From Serpentinimonas maccroryi (lineage in GTDB: Bacteria > Pseudomonadota > Gammaproteobacteria > Burkholderiales > Burkholderiaceae_C), in contig NZ_AP014569.1 of the NCBI RefSeq assembly GCF_000828915.1, positions 1,922,001 through 1,986,000 on the forward strand: a DNA stretch of 64,000 bases, read 5' to 3'. Under the pieces are notes generated by a model that made no database searches, was not told the origin of the DNA, and worked only from the letters and a program-made list of their open reading frames with translations. How positions within the stretch are numbered: position 1 is the first letter of the stretch; every line of letters begins with the position of its first letter. The position numbers were made by a program, and so were the translations under genes. Below are positions 1-7,725 of this stretch, piece by piece.

Positions 1-401
1 GCCGGACGCACGAAGATAAAATCGTTCTGAAAATAGCAGCGATCCAAAATTTTGGTGCTGACCGAATTAAAAAAAGTCTCGGCCAGCTCGGGCTGGCGGT
101 GGTCCACCAGCATGCCGACGTAAAACAGCTTGATCTGCTGCCAGACCTCCATCGGCAACTGCGCGGCGTGGTACTCGCGCTCCAGCCTTGTCACGCATTC
201 CTTGACGCGCAGATCGTAAAACTCGATGCGCTCGCGCTGGGCGCGTTGCTGGCCGTGCCAGTCGCGGGTTTCGAAGCGGTGCTTGGCGCGCGCCGACTCG
301 GCCCGGAACAGGCGGTAATGGCGGTCGAAACCGTCGATCATGGCGCGCGCGATGTCGTGCGCCAGCGTGGAGTCGAGCCGTTGCGGCAGGGTGGTGACCA
401 T
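1..401 (-). CDS. aceK: Isocitrate dehydrogenase kinase/phosphatase, N-terminal part (runs off window)
   Basis: About 133 codons of the amino end are present. The gene reads leftward off the window edge. AceK phosphorylates and dephosphorylates isocitrate dehydrogenase and so sets the split between the TCA cycle and the glyoxylate shunt. The family is recognised by GFDRHYRLFR, a WHGQQRAQRERIEFYD block, and AETFFNSVSTK followed by QNDFIFVRP, all typical of the regulatory amino-terminal domain; the kinase core lies outside. The start at 401 gives MVTTLPQRLD. An in-frame ATG at 437 would add 12 residues, and neither has a convincing ribosome binding site. The family call is firm, the start is not. 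Confidence 0.9.
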   Translation of the reverse strand, partial: MVTTLPQRLDSTLAHDIARAMIDGFDRHYRLFRAESARAKHRFETRDWHGQQRAQRERIEFYDLRVKECVTRLEREYHAAQLPMEVWQQIKLFYVGMLVDHRQPELAETFFNSVSTKILDRCYFQNDFIFVRP

Positions 402-577
402 AGGCAGTTGAAGGGGGACAAGGGCCGAGCAGGCCATCTGCCCGCATGCAGACCCTGACACTAGCACAAAAACAGGCCGCCCTGCCTACTGTTCAGCGTG
501 CTGGTTCCGGCCCATCTGCAAGCCACTGGCGTGTGGTCAGCCGGGCGTTGGGCCGCTTTGTAGGGGGTGCGGCGCTT

Positions 578-1768
578 TCAGCGGGTCTCGTTGTACAGCT
601 CGCGCCCAATCAGCATGCGCCGGATTTCGCTCGTGCCGGCACCGATCTCGTACAGCTTGGCGTCGCGCCACAGGCGGCCCAGCGGGTAGTCGTTGATGTA
701 GCCGTTGCCGCCAAAGAGCTGGATGCCGTCGCCGGCCATTTTGGTGGCCTGTTCGGCGCACCACAAAATCACCGAGGCGCAGTCTTTGCGCACCTGGCGC
801 ACGTGCGCGGCGCCCAGTTGATCCAGGTTTTTGCCGATCTGGTAGCAAAAGGCGCGCCCGGCCTGCAGCACGGTGTACATGTCGGCCACCTTGCCCTGCA
901 CCAGCTGAAACTCGCCGATGCTCTGGCCAAACTGCTTGCGCTCGTGGATGTAGGGCACCACGTTGTCGAGCACCGCCTGCATGATGCCAATGGGGCCGGC
1001 GGCCAGCACGGCGCGCTCGTAGTCCAGGCCGCTCATCAGCACCTTGGCGCCTTGGTTCAGGCCGCCGAGGATGTTGTCGGCCGGCACCTCGACGTTGTTG
1101 AACACCAGCTCGCCGGTGTGGCTGCCGCGCATGCCCAGTTTGTCGAGCTTTTGCGCCACGCCAAAGCCCGGCATGCCTTTTTCGATCAGGAACGCGGTCA
1201 CGCCGCGCGCGCCCAGCTCGGGCTCGGTCTTGGCATAGACCACCAGCGTGTCGGCGTCGGGGCCGTTGGTGATCCACATTTTGCTGCCGTTGAGCAGGTA
1301 GCAGCCGCCGCGCTCTTGGGCGCGCAGCTTCATGCCGATCACGTCGGAGCCGGCGCCGGTCTCGCTCATGGCCAGCGCGCCCACGTGCTCGCCGCTGATG
1401 AGCTTGGGCAGGTACTTGGCGCGCTGCGCTTCGCTGCCGTTGCGCTTGATCTGGTTCACGCACAGGTTGGAGTGCGCGCCGTAGCTCAGGCCCACGCTGG
1501 CGCTGGCGCGCGAGATTTCCTCCATGGCGATCATGTGCGCCAGGTAGCCCATGTTGGCGCCGCCGTATTCCTCGCCCACGGTGATGCCGAGCACGCCCAG
1601 CTCGCCCATCTTGCGCCACAAGTCCATGGGGAATTGGTCGCTGCGGTCGATCTCGGCGGCGCGCGGCGCGATTTCGGCTTGGGCGAAATCGCGCACCGCG
1701 TCGCGCAGGGCGTTGATGTCGTCGCCCAGCATGAAATCGAGGCCGGGCAGGTTGGGCGGTGCGCTCAT
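578..1768 (-). CDS. liuA: Isovaleryl-CoA dehydrogenase
   Basis: A 396-residue FAD acyl-CoA dehydrogenase, the usual length. It oxidises isovaleryl-CoA to 3-methylcrotonyl-CoA in leucine breakdown, passing electrons to [17 protein letters not shown] carries the candidate catalytic base Glu251 in the position special to isovaleryl-CoA dehydrogenases, rather than near the C-terminus as in other acyl-CoA dehydrogenases. The substrate and FAD segments [19 protein letters not shown] and [20 protein letters not shown] are present. The start has GGAG nine bases upstream. It lies downstream of a thioesterase and a MerR regulator on the same strand, the usual liu context. The other liu genes (carboxylase, hydratase, lyase) are not in this window. 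Confidence 0.93.
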   Translation of the reverse strand: MSAPPNLPGLDFMLGDDINALRDAVRDFAQAEIAPRAAEIDRSDQFPMDLWRKMGELGVLGITVGEEYGGANMGYLAHMIAMEEISRASASVGLSYGAHSNLCVNQIKRNGSEAQRAKYLPKLISGEHVGALAMSETGAGSDVIGMKLRAQERGGCYLLNGSKMWITNGPDADTLVVYAKTEPELGARGVTAFLIEKGMPGFGVAQKLDKLGMRGSHTGELVFNNVEVPADNILGGLNQGAKVLMSGLDYERAVLAAGPIGIMQAVLDNVVPYIHERKQFGQSIGEFQLVQGKVADMYTVLQAGRAFCYQIGKNLDQLGAAHVRQVRKDCASVILWCAEQATKMAGDGIQLFGGNGYINDYPLGRLWRDAKLYEIGAGTSEIRRMLIGRELYNETR

Positions 1769-1822
1769 GGTCGGTGTCTCCGTTTTTTTGAGGTTAGAGG
1801 TGGTGGGGGTGGCAGGGGTGGA

Positions 1823-2275
1823 TCAATAGGTTTTGGGCACGGGCACGATGGTCTGCTGCATCAGCGCGCACGCGCTGCGCCGGCCGTCGGGCGCCACACG
1901 CACCACGTCGGCCGTGGTCACAATGATGCGCTTGCCGGCGCGCACCACTTTGCCTGTGGCTTGCAGCTCGCCGCCCTGAAAGGCCGCCAAGAAGTTGATT
2001 TTGTACTCGACCGTGGTCACCTCCATGCCCTCGGGGGCCACGGTCAGGGCGGCGTAGCCACCGGCGATGTCGGCCAGCGCGCCCATGGCGCCGCCATGAA
2101 AACCGCCTTGCTGCTGCACCACCCGCTCGGAGTAGGGCATGGCCAGCGTCACTTCGCCCGGCGCCACCGCCAGCAGGCGCACACCCAAGTGCTGCATCAT
2201 GCCTTGGCGGGCAAGGCTGGTTTGCACGCGCTCGGTGAGCGCAGCAAGCTCGGCGGCGGTGGGTGCGTGCGGCAT
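1823..2275 (-). CDS. PaaI-family hotdog-fold acyl-CoA thioesterase
   Basis: A 150-residue hotdog protein. The QGGFHGGAMGALADIAGGYA segment holds the HGG turn and the acidic residue of the PaaI/YbgC-like active site, so hydrolysis of a short acyl-CoA thioester is likely. The ATG at 2275 is chosen because AGGAGA lies five bases upstream. An in-frame start at 2311 would lie inside the predicted -10 element. It sits between the LiuR-type promoter and isovaleryl-CoA dehydrogenase, with 54 bases to the latter, so the two are probably cotranscribed. Its substrate is not evident; a side role in clearing CoA esters during leucine breakdown is inference from position. Confidence 0.82.
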   Translation of the reverse strand: MPHAPTAAELAALTERVQTSLARQGMMQHLGVRLLAVAPGEVTLAMPYSERVVQQQGGFHGGAMGALADIAGGYAALTVAPEGMEVTTVEYKINFLAAFQGGELQATGKVVRAGKRIIVTTADVVRVAPDGRRSACALMQQTIVPVPKTY

Positions 2276-2310
2276 AGGGTCTCCTGTGTGGCCGGCCAGA
2301 TCAGGGGCCA

Positions 2311-2339
2311 ACTTTAATTTACGTTTACGTAAACGTCAA
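2311..2339 (-). promoter_or_regulatory. Promoter with LiuR-type operator in its spacer
   Basis: Read on the minus strand: TTGACG (2339-2334), a 17-base spacer, then TAAAGT (2316-2311). The perfect 16-base palindrome ACGTTTACGTAAACGT (2321-2336) covers most of the spacer and overlaps the last bases of the -35. MerR-family regulators bind between these elements, and the encoded MerR protein lies directly upstream. The transcript would start near 2303 and lead into the thioesterase and isovaleryl-CoA dehydrogenase. The hexamers and palindrome are seen; the regulator assignment is inference. Confidence 0.75.
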
Positions 2340-2408
2340 TTATGGCCTCAAAAAACTCACGCCGGCAACACGCCCACGGCACCGGTTCAGCGCAGTACTC
2401 CCCCAAGC

Positions 2409-2801
2409 TCAGCCCCCCAGCTTGGCCAGCAGGGCCTTGGCTTCTTTTTCATGCACTTTCACCTCGTCTAGGTTGGCTTGCAGGTCGGCCAGTTGCTCTT
2501 CGAGCTGGCGCCGGTGCAACGCCAGCACCGCCAAAAACTTGCGCAGCTGCGGCCCGCTGTCGCGCGGGGTGTCGTACATGTCGATGATTTCTTTGGCTTG
2601 CGACAGGCTCAGGCCCAAGCGCTTGGCGCGCAGCACGAGCTTGAGCCGGGTGCGGTCGCGCGCGCTGTAGACGCGGTTGCGCCCGAGCGCGCCGCTGCGC
2701 TGCGGCTGCAGCAGCCCCATGTCTTCGTAGAAACGAATGGCGCGCGTGGTCAGGTCGAACTCGCGCGCCAAATCGCTGATGCTGTAGCTGGTTTTAACCA
2801 T
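2409..2801 (-). CDS. liuR: MerR-family transcriptional regulator, LiuR type
   Basis: A 130-residue MerR protein with an N-terminal winged helix (SISDLAREFDLTTRAIRFYE, near residues 6-25, then DMGLLQPQR). A long coiled coil for dimerisation follows (residues 75-125, rich in Leu, Glu and Gln). There is no metal-binding cysteine set, as expected for the LiuR and fatty-acid type rather than metal sensors. It stands upstream of isovaleryl-CoA dehydrogenase, facing the same way, with a MerR-spaced palindrome between. In proteobacteria LiuR controls branched-chain amino acid catabolism; that role here is inferred from neighbours. An earlier in-frame ATG at 2819 would add six residues. Confidence 0.82.
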   Translation of the reverse strand: MVKTSYSISDLAREFDLTTRAIRFYEDMGLLQPQRSGALGRNRVYSARDRTRLKLVLRAKRLGLSLSQAKEIIDMYDTPRDSGPQLRKFLAVLALHRRQLEEQLADLQANLDEVKVHEKEAKALLAKLGG

Positions 2802-2878
2802 GTTGTGCGCCGTCAACACCCTTGTTTCTCAATGGGCTCATAATGCCGTAAGCGAAAATCTGATCACTGCCATTTGCC

Positions 2879-5521
2879 ATGGAAGCGCCGCATCCCTTTG
2901 CCCCCTACGCCCCGGGTCCGCGTCATTCCGGCCCGGGATTTTTGGCCACCGCCATCAATGCCTCGCCTGTGGTGGCAATCACCTGGGTGGGAGCCGAAGG
3001 CTGTCCGGTCGCGTACGTGAGTGAAAACGTGAGCCAGTGGGGCTACCGCGCCACCGACTGGATGCGCCAGCACCTGCTCTACCTCGATCTGGTGCACCCA
3101 CACGACTTGGACGCGCTCAACGCCGAGGTCGAAGCCAAGCGCCTGCAAGGCATCGAGAACTATGTGCAGCATTATCGCCTGCGCACCGCCGACGGGCGCT
3201 GGGTCTGGATCGAAGACCGCACCTGGATAGAGTACGACGCAGCCGGCACCATCACCTGGGCGCACGGGGTGCTGCTTGACATCAGCGCACGCAAACACCA
3301 CGAGCAAATGGCCGAGCTGGAGCGCCAGACGCTGGAGCGGCTGCTGGGCCACACCGAGTTGCAGCCTTTGCTCGAGTTCATGGTGCATGGCTACCAAAGC
3401 CTGCTGCCCGAGCGCCTTTTTAGCGTGCTGCTGCTCGAACCCAAAAGCAACACCTTGCTCGACTGCGCCGGCCCCGATCTGCCGCCCCCCTACCGAGCCG
3501 CCATCAACGGCAGCCCCATAGGCCCGGCCGCGGGCTCGTGTGGTACGGCGGCGCACAGCGGCCAAACCGTGGTCGTGTCCGACATCGCCACCGACCCGCT
3601 GTGGGCCGATTACAAACACTTGGCCCTGGCGCACGGCTTGGCAGCCTGCTGGTCGGTGCCCATCAAGGGGGCACAGGGCAGGGTACTGGGCACTTTTGCC
3701 GTTTATGCGCGCCAAGTCGCCCCGCCCAACCCAGGCGAATTGGCGTTGCTCGAGCGCGGTGCCTACTTGGCCGGACTGGCGATCGAGCGCCACCAGTCGC
3801 TCGACACCTTGATCAAATTGCAGCAGGCGGTCGAGCAGAGCCCGTCTTCGATCGTGATCGCCAACTTAAATGCCGAAATCGAGTACGCCAACGCCGCATT
3901 TTTCCGCGCCACCGGCTACAGCCCAGAGGAAGTGCTGGGCAAAAACCCACGTTTCTTGCAGTCTGGCCAAACCCCGCCCTCGGTTTACCGGGAAATGTGG
4001 GAAGCGCTCACTGCTGGTCGCCCTTGGAACGGGGAGCTGATCAACCGGCGCAAAGACGGCAGCAGCTACACCGAAATGGCGCGCTTGGCCCCGATCGTGC
4101 AGCCCAACGGCCGCATCACGCACTACCTGGGCATCAAAGAAGACATCACCCAAAGCAAGCTGGTCGAGCAGCAAATCGAGCGCATGGCGTACTTTGATGC
4201 GCTCACCGGCCTAGCCAACCGGCTGCTGCTGCAGGATCGCTACCACCAGGCGGCGGTGGTGGCGCGGCGCCAAGACCAGCCCTTGGCGCTGATGTACATC
4301 GACATCGACAACTTCAAGCACATCAACGACATCTTGGGGCACCACGTGGGCGACCAGCTGCTGGTGCAGATGGCGCAGCGCCTGAGCACCCTGTTGCGCG
4401 CTGGCGACACGCTCTCGCGCCAGGGTGGCGACGAATTCGTGCTGATGCTGCCCGGCTGCGATGCGGCGTCGGCCCGCCTCGTGGCTGAGAAACTGACCGA
4501 ACAAACGCGCCACAGCTTCACCCTCGGCGAGCACGAGGTGACGGCGACGCTCTCGATCGGGATTGCGCTCTTCATGCGCGACGGTGAAACGCTGGACGAA
4601 CTGGCCCGTAGCGCCGACCTGGCGATGTACCAGGCCAAACAAGAGGGGCGCAGCACCTTTCGCTTTTACGCGCCCGAATTGCGTACCCAAAGCAGCCGCA
4701 CGCTGCGCCTGCAAACCGATTTGCGGCTGGCGCTGGAGCGTGGGCAACTGGCGCTGGTCTATCAGCCCCAGGTGCGGCTCGGCGATGGCGCCTTGCTGGG
4801 CGTTGAGGCCCTGCTGCGCTGGCAGCACAGCGAGCTGGGCCCGATCTCGCCGGCCGAGTTCATTCCGCTGGCCGAAACCTCAGGCCTGATCCTGCCGATC
4901 GGTGAATGGGTGCTGCACCAGGCGCTGCAGCAGTTGCAGCGCTGGGACGCCGCCGGGTTGGGGCCGTTGACGATGGCCGTCAACCTGTCGGCGGTGCAGT
5001 TTCGCGACTCCAGGCTGGCCGAAGGGATTGGGAAGCTGTTGCGCGTAAGCGGTTTGGCGGCGCACCGACTGGAGATTGAGCTCACCGAAAGCTGCGCCAT
5101 GATCAACCCGCAAGGCACCATCGCCACCATGGAGAGCTTGCGGCGGCTGCAAGTGCCGATTGCCATCGACGACTTTGGCACCGGCTACTCGTCGCTGAGC
5201 TACCTCAAGCGCTTCAAGGTGGCCAAACTCAAGATCGACCAAAGTTTTGTGCGCGACCTGCACGCCGACCCGGACGACCGCGCCATCGTGCGCGCCGTGA
5301 TCGGGCTGGCCGACCACCTGGGTATGCGCACCGTGGCCGAAGGGGTGGAAACGGCCGAGCAACTGGCTTGGCTGCGCGAGCACGGCTGCGACCAGGCACA
5401 AGGCTATTTCTTCACCCGCCCGCTGCCTGCCGATGCCTTGCAAACTTGGGCGCAGCAGCGCAACTTGTGGGGAGCGCCTCCAGTGGGGCCGACCGGCGCC
5501 GGCTCGTGCAACCCTGTGTAG
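2879..5521 (+). CDS. Cyclic-di-GMP turnover protein: PAS-GAF-PAS-GGDEF-EAL
   Basis: 880 residues with no membrane segment or signal peptide, so a cytosolic sensor. Domain order: PAS (about 20-140), GAF (150-305), a second PAS (315-430, with GYSPEEVLGKNPRFLQSG), GGDEF (435-600) and EAL (610-865). The cyclase signature GGDEF is intact at 516-520, with the inhibitory-site motif RAGD five residues before it. The phosphodiesterase has EALLRW at 643 and the DDFGTGYSSL loop. Both catalytic halves look active, so it may make or break cyclic-di-GMP depending on the sensory input. It is flanked by a 77-base gap upstream and a convergent gene four bases downstream. The signal it senses is unknown. Confidence 0.93.
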   Translation: MEAPHPFAPYAPGPRHSGPGFLATAINASPVVAITWVGAEGCPVAYVSENVSQWGYRATDWMRQHLLYLDLVHPHDLDALNAEVEAKRLQGIENYVQHYRLRTADGRWVWIEDRTWIEYDAAGTITWAHGVLLDISARKHHEQMAELERQTLERLLGHTELQPLLEFMVHGYQSLLPERLFSVLLLEPKSNTLLDCAGPDLPPPYRAAINGSPIGPAAGSCGTAAHSGQTVVVSDIATDPLWADYKHLALAHGLAACWSVPIKGAQGRVLGTFAVYARQVAPPNPGELALLERGAYLAGLAIERHQSLDTLIKLQQAVEQSPSSIVIANLNAEIEYANAAFFRATGYSPEEVLGKNPRFLQSGQTPPSVYREMWEALTAGRPWNGELINRRKDGSSYTEMARLAPIVQPNGRITHYLGIKEDITQSKLVEQQIERMAYFDALTGLANRLLLQDRYHQAAVVARRQDQPLALMYIDIDNFKHINDILGHHVGDQLLVQMAQRLSTLLRAGDTLSRQGGDEFVLMLPGCDAASARLVAEKLTEQTRHSFTLGEHEVTATLSIGIALFMRDGETLDELARSADLAMYQAKQEGRSTFRFYAPELRTQSSRTLRLQTDLRLALERGQLALVYQPQVRLGDGALLGVEALLRWQHSELGPISPAEFIPLAETSGLILPIGEWVLHQALQQLQRWDAAGLGPLTMAVNLSAVQFRDSRLAEGIGKLLRVSGLAAHRLEIELTESCAMINPQGTIATMESLRRLQVPIAIDDFGTGYSSLSYLKRFKVAKLKIDQSFVRDLHADPDDRAIVRAVIGLADHLGMRTVAEGVETAEQLAWLREHGCDQAQGYFFTRPLPADALQTWAQQRNLWGAPPVGPTGAGSCNPV

Positions 5522-5525
5522 GGTC

Positions 5526-6338
5526 TCAATCGGGCCCGATGCGCACCCGCGCCAGCGCGCGCCGGCGCTCGAGCTGGTCGGGCAGCACGTCCTGCACCAG
5601 CCGCCAAAAAGCGGGGCTGTGGTTCATCTCGCGCAGGTGCGCCAGCTCATGCACCACCACGTAGTCGATCAGCGGCGCCTCGAGCTGGATCAGACGCCAG
5701 TGCAGGCGCAGGCTGCCGTCGGCCTTGGCGCTGCCCCAGCGGGTGCCGGCGTTGCTGAGCTTTAGGCTGCGCCAGCGCACCCCCAGCTGCGGGGCAAAGT
5801 GCTGCAGGCGCTGTACGTACAGCTCGTAGGCGCTGTGTTGCAGCCAGGTGTGCACGGCGCTGCGCACCCGTTCGGGCGCGCTGCCGGGGGCCAGCGCCAG
5901 CTGCAGGCCGGCGCTGCTCAGGCGCGCACTCCCCGGGGCCAAGCCCGCTGCCGGCTCCAGCAACAAGGGCCAGGGCTGGCCCAGGTAGGCCACGCTCGCC
6001 CCGGCGCGCCAGCGCGCGGCCAGTTGCGCCGCCTGCTGCTCGGGTGTGGGCGTGGCCGCTGCGGCCGAGTGCGCCTGCACCTGCTGCAGCTTGTCGAGTA
6101 TCCAGCGCGCCTTGCTGAGCAAAAAACGCTCCACCTCGGCCTGCGCCAAGCGGCTGGGGGCGCGTACGGTCAGCCCTTGGGGCCCGATGCGCAAGCCCAG
6201 CGTCTTGCGTGCCGCGCGCTCGAAGTGGTAGCCCACGCGCTGCCCGTTGAGCAGGCATTCGCGGTTGGTGTCAGGGTGGCGCAACGGTGGCGCGTCCAAC
6301 AAATCCAGTTGCGTGCTCACAGCGACAACGGGGGGCAA
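5526..6338 (-). CDS. YgjP-type zinc metallopeptidase (DUF45/SprT-like)
   Basis: A 270-residue predicted metal-dependent hydrolase of the YgjP family. VVHELAHLREMNH gives HELAH at 230-234 with a third histidine at 240, the expected zinc ligands and catalytic Glu. WGSAKADGSLRLHWRL upstream is the family's conserved strand. The annotated start is TTG at 6338; a GTG at 6320 is an alternative, and neither has a clear ribosome binding site. It is the last gene of the reverse-strand run that starts at corC, 17 bases after plsC. The cellular substrate of this family is poorly known. The family call is secure; any role in envelope or translation upkeep would be guesswork. Confidence 0.85.
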   Translation of the reverse strand: MPPVVAVSTQLDLLDAPPLRHPDTNRECLLNGQRVGYHFERAARKTLGLRIGPQGLTVRAPSRLAQAEVERFLLSKARWILDKLQQVQAHSAAAATPTPEQQAAQLAARWRAGASVAYLGQPWPLLLEPAAGLAPGSARLSSAGLQLALAPGSAPERVRSAVHTWLQHSAYELYVQRLQHFAPQLGVRWRSLKLSNAGTRWGSAKADGSLRLHWRLIQLEAPLIDYVVVHELAHLREMNHSPAFWRLVQDVLPDQLERRRALARVRIGPD

Positions 6339-6355
6339 AAAAGGCGGGGGCTGTT

Positions 6356-7108
6356 TCAGGGCTGGCCGGCGTAGGCTTCGGGGTCGAGGCGGCGCATCTC
6401 GGCCTCGATCCAGTCTTGCACCTCGCGCATCAGCTCCTCGGGGTCACGCCCCACGCTGGGGATGGGTGGGCCGATGGACAGCTCGACCACACCGGGGCGC
6501 TTGATGAAGGCCTTGGCCGGCCAGCAGCGGCCGGAATTGACGGCGATTGGGATCACCGGCACCCCGGCCTGCACCGCCAGCCGCGCGCCACCGCTCTTGT
6601 ACTGGCCCACCTCGCCGCGCGGGATGCGCGTGCCTTCGGGGAACATGATGACCCACGTGCCCTTGCCGAGCAGGCGCCGGCCTTGCTGCACCACCTTGGC
6701 AAAAGCCCGGTTGCGTTGTGCGCGGTCGATGTGGATCATGTCCATGCGCCCCATCGCCCAGCCGAAAAAGGGGATGCGCAGCAGCTCTTTTTTGAACACA
6801 AAGGCCAGCGGACGCGGCATCAGCGCCGGCAGGCTGAAGGTCTCCCAGACCGACTGGTGCTTGACCAGCAGCACCGCGGCGTCCTGCTCCCCAGTGGGCA
6901 GGTGCTCCCAGCCGGTGACGCGGTTTTTGATGCCCAAAATCCAGCCTCCGGCCCAGACCGAAGTCGCCAGCCAGGCCACGCACAGGCGGTAGGTTCGGGC
7001 GCCGCTGACCCAAGGTGCGGCCAGCACCACCACCAGCGCCCACGGCACCACCGTGATGGCCATAAAGAGCAAGTGCAGCAGCGAACGCAGGGCGTAAATG
7101 GCGGTCAT
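6356..7108 (-). CDS. plsC: 1-acyl-sn-glycerol-3-phosphate acyltransferase
   Basis: 250 residues, usual for PlsC. It adds the second acyl chain to lysophosphatidic acid on the inner face of the cytoplasmic membrane, giving phosphatidic acid. An amino-terminal hydrophobic segment (about 10-35) anchors it. The catalytic block reads KHQSVWETFSLP, an HX4E form of the HX4D motif. FPEGTRIPRG is the substrate-binding motif, and VIPIAVNSG follows. It overlaps gmhB by four bases (ATGA), so translation is probably coupled. The genes upstream (gmhB, glyS, glyQ, lnt) are the usual Burkholderiales companions. Confidence 0.9.
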   Translation of the reverse strand: MTAIYALRSLLHLLFMAITVVPWALVVVLAAPWVSGARTYRLCVAWLATSVWAGGWILGIKNRVTGWEHLPTGEQDAAVLLVKHQSVWETFSLPALMPRPLAFVFKKELLRIPFFGWAMGRMDMIHIDRAQRNRAFAKVVQQGRRLLGKGTWVIMFPEGTRIPRGEVGQYKSGGARLAVQAGVPVIPIAVNSGRCWPAKAFIKRPGVVELSIGPPIPSVGRDPEELMREVQDWIEAEMRRLDPEAYAGQP

Positions 7109-7704
7109 GGATGGCCTGTTTTATCGGGGGCTATGGCCTTTGCCCGGGCCACGATGGCATCGGCAAAAGCGCTCAAATCGGGATGCACGTTCACGCCGGC
7201 GGGCAAACCGGGCGGCAGCGTGCCGTCGCGGTGCGCCGCAGACTGGCCGCTGAGCACCAGGTGCGCCTCGCAGCCGGCGGCCAGCGCCGCTTGGGCGTCG
7301 CGCACCGAATCGCCGACTGCCACCATCTGCGCCGCCGGCACGCCAAAGCGCTGGCTGATCTGCAGAAAGAGCCCCGGCGCCGGTTTGCGGCAGTCGCAGC
7401 CGTCTTCGGGCGCGTGCGGGCAGAAAAACACCGCTTCCACGCGACCCCCGGCCTGCGCCAGCGCCTTGTGCATGCGGGCGTGGATGTCGTTGAGGGTGGC
7501 GATGTCGAACAACCCACGGCCTAGGCCCGATTGGTTGGTCGCCACCACCACGCGCCAGCCGGCCTGGTTGAGCCGCGCCACCGCCTCGAGCGCTCCCGGC
7601 AAGGGTTGCCAGTCGTCGGGACTGCGCAGGTAGTCTTCGGGGTCGGGGTTCAGGGTGCCGTCGCGGTCGATGACGATCAGCTTGGAGTCGCGGGTGTGGG
7701 GCAT
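7105..7704 (-). CDS. gmhB: D-glycero-beta-D-manno-heptose 1,7-bisphosphate 7-phosphatase
   Basis: A 199-residue HAD phosphatase that removes the 7-phosphate in ADP-heptose synthesis for the LPS inner core. The nucleophile and acid are Asp13 and Asp15 of VIDRDGTLN. ATNQSGLGRG is motif II, and VGDSVRDAQAA is the distal acidic motif. The zinc loop FFCPHAPEDGCDCRKP has the Cys/His pattern that marks GmhB off from histidinol phosphatases. It starts 21 bases after glyS and overlaps plsC by four bases. It joins the window's other envelope genes (lnt, kdsD, kdsC, lptC). Confidence 0.92.
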   Translation of the reverse strand: MPHTRDSKLIVIDRDGTLNPDPEDYLRSPDDWQPLPGALEAVARLNQAGWRVVVATNQSGLGRGLFDIATLNDIHARMHKALAQAGGRVEAVFFCPHAPEDGCDCRKPAPGLFLQISQRFGVPAAQMVAVGDSVRDAQAALAAGCEAHLVLSGQSAAHRDGTLPPGLPAGVNVHPDLSAFADAIVARAKAIAPDKTGHP

Positions 7705-7725
7705 GTGGTGCGGTGCGCTAGAGGC

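Noticed and set aside
446-2317. Very long open frame on the plus strand opposite isovaleryl-CoA dehydrogenase
   Set aside because: It is an antisense effect of high-GC codon use; it has no family motifs and the minus-strand genes are clear. The same holds for the long frame at 9951-13529.
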